Part shown: positions 44,763-54,383 of the stretch, piece after piece
Numbering within the stretch: position 1 is the first letter of the stretch
Layout: every line of letters starts with the position of its first letter
Origin: Paenibacillus sp. GM2
GTDB taxonomy: Bacteria > Bacillota > Bacilli > Paenibacillales > Paenibacillaceae
DNA length: 64,000 nucleotides
NCBI RefSeq assembly: GCF_900069005.2
Contig: NZ_LN831279.1
Span: 1,086,581-1,150,580 of the forward strand
Reading direction: 5' to 3'
Made by a program: the position numbers and the translations under genes
Notes under the pieces: generated by a model
The model's database searches: none
What the model was told of the DNA's origin: nothing
What the model saw: the letters and a program-made list of their open reading frames with translations, nothing else

Positions 44763-47700
44763 ATGAGACGATCAAAATGGATGCAAAAAGCTCTATCCAT
44801 CGTCACTGCAGCAGCTTTGACATTCTCTGGTCTGCCTGGCTTGGTGTCTACAGCTGAAGTTTCAGCTGCAGGGGGATCAGTAGAATCATTTGACTCTGTT
44901 GTACTGGAATTGACGCAAGCTTCAGAGCTTGCAGGCCGAGTGAACCTTACTTATAAAGGCTCGCCAGTAAGCAGTCTTGTCAAAGGACCGGTGATCGATG
45001 AGTTTAGCTATGATTCGAGCAACCCAAGCCTGCTGACCGTCGATGATAACGGAAACGTGACATTGGCTAACGGTTATACCTTTGCTGCCCCGGGGGATCC
45101 AGGCATTCCTGTAACACTCACAGCCACAGCGAGTTATTATCATGATGCTGACGTGTTATTTATGGAGGACTTCGAGAACAACAATGGTCCGCTAACGTCA
45201 ACGAGCAAGCTAGGAACATCATTTTCCCTATCCGATGCTCAATCCCGCTCCGGATTGAAAGCGATTACACCGGCGAGCACAACCAATACTGAAAATGTAA
45301 ACCAAGACGTAGCTTTACCGGCTGGAAGCAATTATAAAATGACGGCTTGGTATTACGACCCTTATCCGGATGAGGAACAGACAGCGACTGCCAGAACCCA
45401 ATTTGGCATTCTTGATGGCAAAAATGCCACCTATGCCGGGACCTTCTATCAAAGTTCACAGGCTGATGTTATCCATAACCCAACCAAATATACTTGGGCG
45501 TATGCGCCATCATCCGCAGGATCAGCGGCGAAACGCTGGAAAGACAGCGGAGTTGAACGTTCCACAGGCTGGCATAAATTTGAGTGGCTTATTACACCCA
45601 ATGGTGCGACCTTGGAAATTGACGGAAATCGAGTATCCGAATTGGCCCAGCATGATATTTATAAAGCGATGAAGAGCGGTACCACTATTCAACCTAAAAT
45701 AGCTGGAGGATGGAATAACCAATCAGGCAACAATGCTTATGTTAATAACAAGCATCTAATAGATGACTTTTATGTTGTTAAAGATACTCCCACCGTTACA
45801 GGCACAAGAACGCTCACATTGAACTTAGTGCCTCCGGGCGGATTATCGGATTTGGAGATTCTGACTGGGCCCACAGCGGCAAAAGTGAACCAAGGCGAAA
45901 CAGCTGTATTTAGCGTTGCGGCATCGGCGGCTGCCGCAGCATTCCAATGGTATGTATCTGATGATGAGACCGGTTTGAATGCGACGCAGGTCGCCGGAGG
46001 AAATGCTGCAGTATTAACGCTGCCAAGCGTGGACTCGGCTGCACAACAAGGCAAGTTTTATTATTGCCTGGTGTCTTCGGCCGAGGGGGTCGTGATGAAA
46101 TCGCAAGCGGCACCGTTGTTAATTCATACAAATACACAGGTGAATGCGCCAATTCATCCGATACTTGACCCGAACACGGGTATTTATACCGGTGGCTCCA
46201 ATTACGGTGATACCCTTGTCACGTTGTTCAAAGACGGGGAACCCGTTGGTTATTATTTATCCAAAAATGGAGGACTCGATCAGATTAACAATCATGAAAG
46301 GCATCATGTTCTGCCATATGCGAGGGCAATGGGGGCAGGCGACTACACCGTGACAGCCATTGTCATTAATGCGGAAGGAAATATCAGTGAAGAAGCTGCG
46401 GCAGCCGGCATATTGACGATCGAGAGCTTATCTGCACCGGTGAATGTCAGATGGAACGGTACCTATGCTACCTGGGATCGCGTCGCTAATGCTTCGGCGT
46501 ATTCGGTTCAGCTTGTCAGTGGCGGAGCGGCTAATGGAAGCCCTGTTGCTGTAACAGGAACTGATGCGGCTCTGTCTCCAAGCCTGAATGATACGTTTAA
46601 AGTCAAGGCGATTGGCAGCGCAACGACGCGCTTCCTGGATTCTGAGGAATCAGGGGAGAGTGCGGCTTATTCAGCCAATGTTGCGTTAGTACGTCAGAAT
46701 GAAACCTTGCGGGCAGGAGAGAGTGCGCGACTCATCGTCGACACGGCGGATGTTTTCGTTGCAGATCACATCAGCTTCAGTCCAGCGGATCAAGACAAAG
46801 ATAAAATTGAAATTGATGATGCCGGATTTGTAACGGTTAAGGAAGGTTATGTTCCGACAGAAAACGAAGAGGTCACCGTAAATGTCAGGGTCGATTACTT
46901 CCAGAAGTCTGACATGATGTTTTACGATGGGTTTGAAGGGGATAAGAAATTTACAACCGGTGTGGGCGGATACGCTCAAAGCAGCGTGATGTCCCGTACC
47001 GGAACGCAGGCGGCGACAACGAGTGGGGCTGGCGAGGCGGCTACTGTCCCAGGCACCTATAATTATGCTCCTGCTGATGGGAAGACCACGATTGTTACCG
47101 CCTGGTACTACGATGATGGAGGAGTGGCCTCCGGTGACCACGCGGTATTTGGCTTCACTCCGTCGTCCAATGAGCATATCGTAATTAATTATGGCAATGC
47201 GGATGGCAATTGGGTGGAAAATATGACGAATTATTCCGTCAGGTTCGGGTCCAGCGGAAGATTCTATCCCGTAGACGCCAAGCGCAGCAAAGGCTGGCAT
47301 AAATTCCAGTGGTTCGTCACCTCAGCGGGAACAACCTATAAAATTGATGGAAAAGAAATATACAGACAAACCGTAGAAGGCGGCCCATTCGACACAGCTG
47401 TAGTGAGCAGCATCAAAAATATTAATGGGTTGCAGCTTGCTACGAACTGGGGCAATAAAGCCGGAACGATCAAGGATATGCAGAACAAGCATTTTATCGA
47501 TGATGTGTATGTCATGGATAGTGAGGTGACAGCCCGGGCAGCAACCGCATCGGTAACATTAAAGCTCTTGCCTAAAGTCTATACTCACTCAGAGGACAGC
47601 ACTTATGTTATTGGTCTGGATGATTATAAAGTTACTGTAAACCCTGATTTAGCAGATCTAGCGGGCGTAAAAATCGGAGATGTGGATCTTGAACATGCCG

Positions 47701-50700
47701 TGGATTATACGGTCAATGGCAATGTGCTGACGATCAAAAAAGATGCATTTGCCAGAAACAACATTGTGCCTGGAAAATATATCATCCGACTTGACCTTAA
47801 CCCTGCCGAAATCACATTCGAATTGACTATTACGCCTCGTGAAGTCCGTGACTTTTATATCTCCAATAACGGTGATGATCATGCCGATGGACGCACACCG
47901 GAGACAGCCTGGAAATCAATCTCCAAAATAAATGAATATGTGTTTTTACCGGGTTCTACCATTTATTTGGATGCAAACAGTATATGGAATGAACCAATCA
48001 GGCTGCGTGGCAACGGCGAAGAAGGAAATCCGATAACGCTTACTAAATATAATACGACCGACCCTAACCAACGGCCGATTATTAATGGCGGAGGAACAGC
48101 GTCAAGCTCATCAGGAATTTCTGTCAACGGAGCGATTGAGTTGTATGACGTCAATTATTGGGTGGTCAGCGGTATTGAAGTAACGAACATCGGCAATACA
48201 GCGGGTGACGGCCGTTCCGGCATCGCTGTAATGTCGCGCATTTCCAAGCTGGGACAAGGCCAGTTTAATATTCAGGATTATGCCGATGCCCGTATGCAAG
48301 GCATCGTCATTCGCGATAACTATGTCCATGATGTCAATGGCCTGCACCAAGCAAACGGAGCAAGCAAGGTATCCGGCGGCATTATTATTAATGGTTATGT
48401 CGATGTATTGGTTGAAGGCAACAAGACCCTTCGCTGCGATAATGAAGGGATTCGCAACAATGCCTATGGGCCTAGTAATCCAGGGACTAATCATACAGGC
48501 ATCACTTGGAGCAACTCTAGCTATCCTTGGGCATCAAAAGCTGTGTTTAGAAACAACTGGGTTTCAAGCTCGGTTGGAGATGGCATAGTTATATCCGGCG
48601 GGAATAACTCCCTGGTGGAACGAAATGTGGTCACAGACAGCGGATACAGCTATTTGAGCGATAAGAGCGGTAATCTGGTATCGAACTGGGGACCCAATAA
48701 TCATACACCAATCTACCTTGGCTCGCAGAATTATGCCGCAGCGTGGATTATGGCAAGTAAAGGAACAATCTTCCGCTATAACGAATCGGTAGATAATCCT
48801 TATCATGCAAGTAATGATGGTATGGCTTGGGATATTGATAATTACTGCCAAGATAATGTCTACGAATACAACTATAGCCGAAATAACTATGGCGGCTGGT
48901 ATTTGCAGATGAATGCCGCCAAGGGCAACGTCATTCGTTATAATGTCAGCGTGAACGACGGACGCAGCCCGGATTTTAACAAAAGCTACAACAGTCTTCT
49001 ATTACTTGCGGGGGGTTCTTCCACTAGCGAAGAGTCCAGCGGATTATTCTATAACAATGTCATCGTGTCCCCCTTGAAAAATAGCAGCTCGTTAGTATTT
49101 GATCCAACGGCGACGAATTTGCATATTTATTTCCAAAATAATATTTTTGCCTATACGGGGGCTAACAGCAATGTTGGCCTAAAGGGCGGAGGAACCTCTG
49201 CTCCATTTATTGCCGGACGGTTTACGAATAACATAGTTTATCCAGCAAATCTGTTTGGCAGCCTGAATGCAGGTGGCGGCGGGTATCTGGGCGCAGGTGT
49301 AACAGCAGCCGACAACCGCTATGTCACGGAAGAGGAATTAAATTCAATATTAAATGACTATAAGTCAGCACCGGAGCATTGGATTGCCAACAGCGGAACC
49401 GCTGCTGCGACGCTTGATTACAGCGCAATGAGCGGATTCCGTCTTGCTGATGGCAATAACCTGGCCTATGGTGCGGGTGTGGAAGTGGTAAGCCCCTTTG
49501 TTGATCGCGTGAATGCTTTGCCTCATATGACAGAGAGAACAGACTTCTTCGGCAATCCACTAGGCGGCAGAAGCCCGTCGATCGGTGTGCACAACCCTTA
49601 TGCCGTAGCTTTTGATTCGGGCGGAGGCAGTGAAGTGGCGATGATGTTCGCTGACAGGGGCGGTACCATTACCGAGCCGAAAGCCCCGACAAAAGGTGAC
49701 GCCGTGTTCGGCGGCTGGTACCGGGATGCAGAGTTAAACAACGCGTGGGATTTCGCTACTGATCTTGTAACAAGCGATACCGAATTATATGCAAAATGGA
49801 TTGAAGATGAACAAGGTACTGCGCCAACGATTATGACGGATTCACTTGAAAATGGCCAAGTTGGACAAACCTATTCAGCAGCTCTGAGCGCAGCAGGTGA
49901 CGCGCCAATCAAATGGACGATTACAGATGGTGAATTGCCAAAGGGCATAAGCCTGGATGAGGAGACAGGCATTATCTCTGGCTTACCGGAACAGAGGGGA
50001 CAATTTACTTTCAAAGTTCAAGCGAACAATGATGCAGGCAGCGACTCAAAGACATTAAGCCTAGTAATCACTCAAGATGTACCAGAGGGCACCGCTCCAG
50101 AGATTATAACCAAGAATCTGCCAAATGGTAAAGTTGGCCAAGAGTATACGGTCACGCTGGCAGTATATGGAAGCGATCCGATGACCTGGGAGGCCCGTGG
50201 AGGTGACTTGCCACTAGGTTTGAACCTGGATAAAGCCACCGGCATGATCGCGGGTACGCCTCAAGTGGCGGGAGATTACGAGTTCACTGTTGCGGCAACG
50301 AATGATTATGGCAGCGGTGAGCAATGGCTAAGGATTGAGATTGCAGAAGAAGAGCCGGTTGGTACTGCGCCAACGATTACAACCATCACTTTGAAAAACG
50401 GCAAAATAAATCAGAATTATCAAGAGGCGCTTACAGCCAGTGGGGATGCTCCAGTTACTTGGACGGTGACCGAGGGGAGTTTACCATGGGGGCTGAATTT
50501 AGCAGAAGCTACGGGGGTTATTTCCGGTTCTCCAACGCAAGCGGGGACTTACAAATTCACTGTTACAGCCTCCAATAATATCGGCAGGGATATGAGAGAT
50601 TTGACTATCGTTATTGCAGCCAACGACAATGGTGGAAATAATGGCAATGAAAACAATAACGGCAATAACAACAATAACGGTAATCATGGAAATGGCGGGA

Positions 50701-51587
50701 ATTCAGGGAACAACGGCAGCACCACACCGGTCGTGGATCCTATTGATAACGCCATCAAAGAGCAATTGAAGCAAGGGGATTCCCTGCTGCTCACAATGTC
50801 ACCTGAAACGGATGAGCTTGAGCTTCACAACGGCACGCTGGATTCGATTATAAAAGCGGATAAACCGCTAACCGTGTCAAATGGCACCATTTCAATTGAA
50901 TTGTCTTCTGATTTATTGAAGCAACTGAATACAGGCAAGACGATGAAGATTGCCATTAGGCCAGTAGACGAGGGAAATGGAAGCCTGGGACGGGGATACG
51001 AGATCAAAATCTTGGTCGATGACCAGGTAATAACGGATTATACAGGACTTATTCCAGTAACCTTTGACCTGTCGCAGGAGCAGCTGCAAGCTAGCGATAT
51101 CAGCAAGCTTTGCGGCATCAAACTTCTCGCAGACGACAACAAGGAACGTTTAGGCGGCAACTATGATCGCAAGTCCGGTAAATTCACTTTTCTAGCAACA
51201 GGGACAGGTTATTTCTTCGTCACAACCAAGCGCGAACCTGTTGCATTGCAACTTACCCTTGGTAAGGCGGAATATATGCTGAACGGAGTCAAATCAAGTA
51301 TGAACGTGGCACCGCTCGTAGTGAAAGGCAGAACCATGGTGCCGCTGCGTTTTATCGCCGAGAGTTTAGGCGCTAATGTTGGCTGGGATAACATTACCAA
51401 AACTGTAACCATTGCTTTAGACGATCAAAGCCTATCCTTTAAAATCGGAGAACTTGCACCGGAAATGGATACAGCAGCTATGCTTGTTAACGGACGCACT
51501 ATGCTTCCGCTCCGTTTCATTGCCGAGTATTTTGGTGCAGATGTAACCTTTGATAATACTACTAAAACCATTACCATCATGAAATAG
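44763..51587 (+). CDS. Giant secreted multidomain beta-helix protein with He_PIG, InlB-type and CuAO_N domains
   Basis: The 2274-aa protein has a signal peptide (cleaved after about residue 36) and two copies of one module, about 129-356 and 712-919. Each copy pairs GWHKFEW/GWHKFQW and IDDFYVV/IDDVYVM, as in LamG-like folds. A right-handed parallel beta-helix spans about 1029-1612 (DFYISNNGDDHADGRTPETA, then many NxVxxN rungs), as in polysaccharide lyases. An InlB-type repeat (GGWYRD...LYAKW), three He_PIG Ig domains (about 1686-1952), an Asn/Gly linker, and two CuAO_N-like motifs (VPLRFIAESLGA, LPLRFIAEYFGA) end the chain. ATG 44763 follows AAAGGGAG. Catalysis is unproven. Confidence 0.88.
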   Translation: MRRSKWMQKALSIVTAAALTFSGLPGLVSTAEVSAAGGSVESFDSVVLELTQASELAGRVNLTYKGSPVSSLVKGPVIDEFSYDSSNPSLLTVDDNGNVTLANGYTFAAPGDPGIPVTLTATASYYHDADVLFMEDFENNNGPLTSTSKLGTSFSLSDAQSRSGLKAITPASTTNTENVNQDVALPAGSNYKMTAWYYDPYPDEEQTATARTQFGILDGKNATYAGTFYQSSQADVIHNPTKYTWAYAPSSAGSAAKRWKDSGVERSTGWHKFEWLITPNGATLEIDGNRVSELAQHDIYKAMKSGTTIQPKIAGGWNNQSGNNAYVNNKHLIDDFYVVKDTPTVTGTRTLTLNLVPPGGLSDLEILTGPTAAKVNQGETAVFSVAASAAAAAFQWYVSDDETGLNATQVAGGNAAVLTLPSVDSAAQQGKFYYCLVSSAEGVVMKSQAAPLLIHTNTQVNAPIHPILDPNTGIYTGGSNYGDTLVTLFKDGEPVGYYLSKNGGLDQINNHERHHVLPYARAMGAGDYTVTAIVINAEGNISEEAAAAGILTIESLSAPVNVRWNGTYATWDRVANASAYSVQLVSGGAANGSPVAVTGTDAALSPSLNDTFKVKAIGSATTRFLDSEESGESAAYSANVALVRQNETLRAGESARLIVDTADVFVADHISFSPADQDKDKIEIDDAGFVTVKEGYVPTENEEVTVNVRVDYFQKSDMMFYDGFEGDKKFTTGVGGYAQSSVMSRTGTQAATTSGAGEAATVPGTYNYAPADGKTTIVTAWYYDDGGVASGDHAVFGFTPSSNEHIVINYGNADGNWVENMTNYSVRFGSSGRFYPVDAKRSKGWHKFQWFVTSAGTTYKIDGKEIYRQTVEGGPFDTAVVSSIKNINGLQLATNWGNKAGTIKDMQNKHFIDDVYVMDSEVTARAATASVTLKLLPKVYTHSEDSTYVIGLDDYKVTVNPDLADLAGVKIGDVDLEHAVDYTVNGNVLTIKKDAFARNNIVPGKYIIRLDLNPAEITFELTITPREVRDFYISNNGDDHADGRTPETAWKSISKINEYVFLPGSTIYLDANSIWNEPIRLRGNGEEGNPITLTKYNTTDPNQRPIINGGGTASSSSGISVNGAIELYDVNYWVVSGIEVTNIGNTAGDGRSGIAVMSRISKLGQGQFNIQDYADARMQGIVIRDNYVHDVNGLHQANGASKVSGGIIINGYVDVLVEGNKTLRCDNEGIRNNAYGPSNPGTNHTGITWSNSSYPWASKAVFRNNWVSSSVGDGIVISGGNNSLVERNVVTDSGYSYLSDKSGNLVSNWGPNNHTPIYLGSQNYAAAWIMASKGTIFRYNESVDNPYHASNDGMAWDIDNYCQDNVYEYNYSRNNYGGWYLQMNAAKGNVIRYNVSVNDGRSPDFNKSYNSLLLLAGGSSTSEESSGLFYNNVIVSPLKNSSSLVFDPTATNLHIYFQNNIFAYTGANSNVGLKGGGTSAPFIAGRFTNNIVYPANLFGSLNAGGGGYLGAGVTAADNRYVTEEELNSILNDYKSAPEHWIANSGTAAATLDYSAMSGFRLADGNNLAYGAGVEVVSPFVDRVNALPHMTERTDFFGNPLGGRSPSIGVHNPYAVAFDSGGGSEVAMMFADRGGTITEPKAPTKGDAVFGGWYRDAELNNAWDFATDLVTSDTELYAKWIEDEQGTAPTIMTDSLENGQVGQTYSAALSAAGDAPIKWTITDGELPKGISLDEETGIISGLPEQRGQFTFKVQANNDAGSDSKTLSLVITQDVPEGTAPEIITKNLPNGKVGQEYTVTLAVYGSDPMTWEARGGDLPLGLNLDKATGMIAGTPQVAGDYEFTVAATNDYGSGEQWLRIEIAEEEPVGTAPTITTITLKNGKINQNYQEALTASGDAPVTWTVTEGSLPWGLNLAEATGVISGSPTQAGTYKFTVTASNNIGRDMRDLTIVIAANDNGGNNGNENNNGNNNNNGNHGNGGNSGNNGSTTPVVDPIDNAIKEQLKQGDSLLLTMSPETDELELHNGTLDSIIKADKPLTVSNGTISIELSSDLLKQLNTGKTMKIAIRPVDEGNGSLGRGYEIKILVDDQVITDYTGLIPVTFDLSQEQLQASDISKLCGIKLLADDNKERLGGNYDRKSGKFTFLATGTGYFFVTTKREPVALQLTLGKAEYMLNGVKSSMNVAPLVVKGRTMVPLRFIAESLGANVGWDNITKTVTIALDDQSLSFKIGELAPEMDTAAMLVNGRTMLPLRFIAEYFGADVTFDNTTKTITIMK

Positions 51588-51618
51588 TATCGGTCTGACC
51601 AATATCATTACCAGCTGC

Positions 51619-51677
51619 ACAAGAAGCTTTCTGACATACACTGTAGTCAAGTGTTATGTTAGAAGGCTTCTTGTTTT
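51619..51677 (+). terminator. Intrinsic terminator after the giant protein
   Basis: ACAAGAAGCTTTCTGACATA pairs with TATGTTAGAAGGCTTCTTGT with minor mismatches and is followed by TTTTGG. Confidence 0.8.
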
Positions 51678-51712
51678 GGATGGGGAAGAAGAGAGTCGAA
51701 CAAACTAAAAAG

Positions 51713-51760
51713 GTCCTGTCCCTTTGCTGAACCGGCAGACGGTCAGCAAAGGGACAGGAC
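51713..51760. repeat. Long near-perfect inverted repeat in the intergenic region
   Basis: GTCCTGTCCCTTTGCTGA at 51713 and TCAGCAAAGGGACAGGAC at 51743 are exact complements, and the stem extends with ACCG/CGGT to about 21 bp with one bulge. It is flanked by A-rich DNA on both sides. It may be a second terminator, a REP-like repeat or a small mobile remnant. Confidence 0.75.
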
Positions 51761-51955
51761 TCCTAATTGAAAAAGAACATAAGATTGAATTTGCTACATA
51801 TCAGTGTTACAATAAAGAGCGGTCCCAATCTATATTAATAGACCAAGGATTAAGCAATTTAATTTTATCACATTGAATTGTGTTTGTCAATAGATTTTTT
51901 GGGGTGTCTGGAGGAAGTTATTTTTTGGGATTAATTCACAAAAGGGGCGACTATT

Positions 51956-54298
51956 TTGAGTAATCATGACAAGGAGCGGCAGGCGGAACAGCGTCGGGTA
52001 GAGTATGTCGAGGATCAGATCGAAACGCGCATAACCCGCCTGGAATCAGAAGTTGGAACAATCCGTGGTGATGTCGTATCTATGCGAAAGGATTTCTGGG
52101 ATGAGGTTACGGTTAACTTCAGTGAGGCGGATGATGTAGGGGAAACTTCAACCAGTTTAAGACAACAATCCGAAGTGTTGTCCGAGCGGGAGAAGCGCCA
52201 CCAACTGGCTTACAATTCGCTTGTGAAGCTGAAACGGCTGCAGCAATCCCCTTATTTTGGCCGCATCGACTTTGCCGAGCAAGGAGAGCAAGGCGAAGCG
52301 ATTTATCTGGGGATAGCTTCATTGCTGGAAGAAGATGATGAGACATTTCTGATTTATGACTGGCGTGCACCGATTTCGAATTTATATTATGATAGCGTCC
52401 CTGGCCCGGCCTCTTATGAGACGCCTTCCGGCACGATTGAAGGGGAGATGACGCTCAAACGGCAGTTTGTCATCCGCGGGCGCGACTTGAAGGTAATGTT
52501 CGATACCGGGGTAACAATTGGCGATGAATTGTTGCAGCAAGTGCTCGGCAGAAGCTCGGATGCGCAGATGAAGAGTATTGTGGCGACGATCCAGAAGGAG
52601 CAGAACCGCATCATCCGTAATGATACTTCACGCATGCTGATTGTTCAGGGAGCAGCAGGCAGCGGTAAAACTTCAGCTGCGCTGCAGCGTGTGGCCTATT
52701 TGCTATACAAGCATCGCGACACGCTTCGTGCTGATCAGATGATCCTGTTCTCTCCGAACCCGATGTTCAATAGCTATGTATCCACGGTATTGCCGGAGCT
52801 CGGGGAAGAGAATATGCTGCAGACGACATTCCAGGAGTATCTGGAGCGGCGTCTTGGCCGGGAATTCCAGTTGGAGGACCCGTTCGTCCAGATTGAATAT
52901 GTATTATCCGGTGAAGAGGATGATGCTTATCAGGCCCGTATGAACGGGATTCGCTACAAATCCTCACTGCTGTTCTTCGAGGCGATCGGCAGATATAAAG
53001 CGCTGCTTGAGCAAAAGGGCATGAGATTCAAACCGCTGCGCTTTATGGGCCGGGAGATCGTTGGGGCCGAAGCTATCTCGCAACGCTTCTATGCTTATGA
53101 CCCGGCGATTACCCTGGCCAATCGTTGTGAACTGCTCAAGGAATGGCTGCTTAAGGAGATTGCCGCCTTCGGCAAGGAGGAGGTTAACCAGCCGTGGGTG
53201 GATGAGCAAATTCAGCTTCTTGATACCGAGGACTATCAGCGTGCTTACCAGCGGATGCGCCGTCAGCAGCAGAAAAGCAATGGTCAAATCAGCGAGTATG
53301 AAGAGGAGAGAACCATCCTGGGCAGAATGGTGGTCAGCGAGCGCCTGAAGCCGCTGCGTAAATGGATCAAATCGCTGCGCTTTGTGGACGTAACGAAGCT
53401 GTATTGTCAATTATTTGAACCGTCGGAGATCGCAGAGGAGGTTCATATGGATGCTTTGCCGGAGGATTGGCCGCTCATTTGCGGACGCACCCTTTCTAAG
53501 ATCAAGGCCGGAGAATTATTCTATGAGGATATTACGCCATTCCTTTATCTGAAAGAAATGATCCTGGGCTTTCACTCCAATCACGCGATCCGTCATGTCA
53601 TTATTGACGAGGCTCAGGATTATTCACCATTCCAATTGTTCTTCCTGAAGCGTTTATTCCCGCGTGCGCGGATGACAGCTCTCGGTGATCTCAATCAGGC
53701 GATTTATGCGCATTCCTCTGTACTGCAGCAGTCGTCTGTGCTGACCGATTTATACGGATCGGATAACAGCGAGCAGATCGTATTGCGGCAGAGCTATCGG
53801 TCGACCCGGGAGATCGTTGAGTTTACGCGCGGTATGCTGCCGGGAGGAGAGGCGATCATTCCGTTTAATCGTGCAGGCGAGAAACCGGAAGTGGTGGTTG
53901 TACAAGGTCAGGATGATTTGTATGCACAGATCAGACAGGATGTTACGGCATTGCGGAATGAGGGTTATGAATCGATTGCTGTCATTTGCAAGACGGCGGA
54001 GGAGAGCAAAGAGGTTCACGATCATCTCGCCAAGGATCTGGAGGCCAGATTAATTAAAAAAACGACGCTTTCCTTCGAGAAGGGGGTTCACATCATCCCA
54101 GCTTATCTCGCTAAGGGAGTGGAATTTGACGCCGTGCTTATCTTCGATGGCTCGAACGATAAATATACCCGCGAGTCGGAGCGCAAGCTGTTCTATACAG
54201 CTTGTACAAGGGCTATGCATTTGCTGCATGTTTATTCGGCAGGAGAGCCAAGCCGATTTATGGCAGAGACGGATTCGCAATCTTTTGTAAGAAAATAA
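51956..54298 (+). CDS. helD: HelD-like superfamily 1 helicase (RNA polymerase recycling)
   Basis: HelD removes stalled RNA polymerase from DNA in Gram-positive bacteria. The 780-aa protein has an N-terminal coiled-coil (EYVEDQIETRITRLESEVGT), a UvrD-like core with Walker A GAAGSGKTSAALQR (Lys about 238), Walker B VIIDEAQDYSP (about 550), ALGDLNQAIYAH and RQSYRSTREIVEF motifs, and the C-terminal helicase part with AKGVEFDAVLIFD and LFYTACTRAMHLL. The start is TTG with AAAGGGG 8 nt upstream. It is monocistronic and close to B. subtilis HelD in length. Confidence 0.9.
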   Translation: MSNHDKERQAEQRRVEYVEDQIETRITRLESEVGTIRGDVVSMRKDFWDEVTVNFSEADDVGETSTSLRQQSEVLSEREKRHQLAYNSLVKLKRLQQSPYFGRIDFAEQGEQGEAIYLGIASLLEEDDETFLIYDWRAPISNLYYDSVPGPASYETPSGTIEGEMTLKRQFVIRGRDLKVMFDTGVTIGDELLQQVLGRSSDAQMKSIVATIQKEQNRIIRNDTSRMLIVQGAAGSGKTSAALQRVAYLLYKHRDTLRADQMILFSPNPMFNSYVSTVLPELGEENMLQTTFQEYLERRLGREFQLEDPFVQIEYVLSGEEDDAYQARMNGIRYKSSLLFFEAIGRYKALLEQKGMRFKPLRFMGREIVGAEAISQRFYAYDPAITLANRCELLKEWLLKEIAAFGKEEVNQPWVDEQIQLLDTEDYQRAYQRMRRQQQKSNGQISEYEEERTILGRMVVSERLKPLRKWIKSLRFVDVTKLYCQLFEPSEIAEEVHMDALPEDWPLICGRTLSKIKAGELFYEDITPFLYLKEMILGFHSNHAIRHVIIDEAQDYSPFQLFFLKRLFPRARMTALGDLNQAIYAHSSVLQQSSVLTDLYGSDNSEQIVLRQSYRSTREIVEFTRGMLPGGEAIIPFNRAGEKPEVVVVQGQDDLYAQIRQDVTALRNEGYESIAVICKTAEESKEVHDHLAKDLEARLIKKTTLSFEKGVHIIPAYLAKGVEFDAVLIFDGSNDKYTRESERKLFYTACTRAMHLLHVYSAGEPSRFMAETDSQSFVRK

Positions 54299-54383
54299 GG
54301 TAACAAATGCATTCGGAATATTTTACGGAATATTCTCCACACTAACCATGATTGTTGTTTACATGAATGGAAAGGGTGTCCGA

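Noticed and set aside
48111-48851. Minus-strand frames inside the beta-helix protein
   Set aside because: Repeated Asn/Ile/Val-rich rungs produce long open antisense frames without stops; none has a start signal or known motif.
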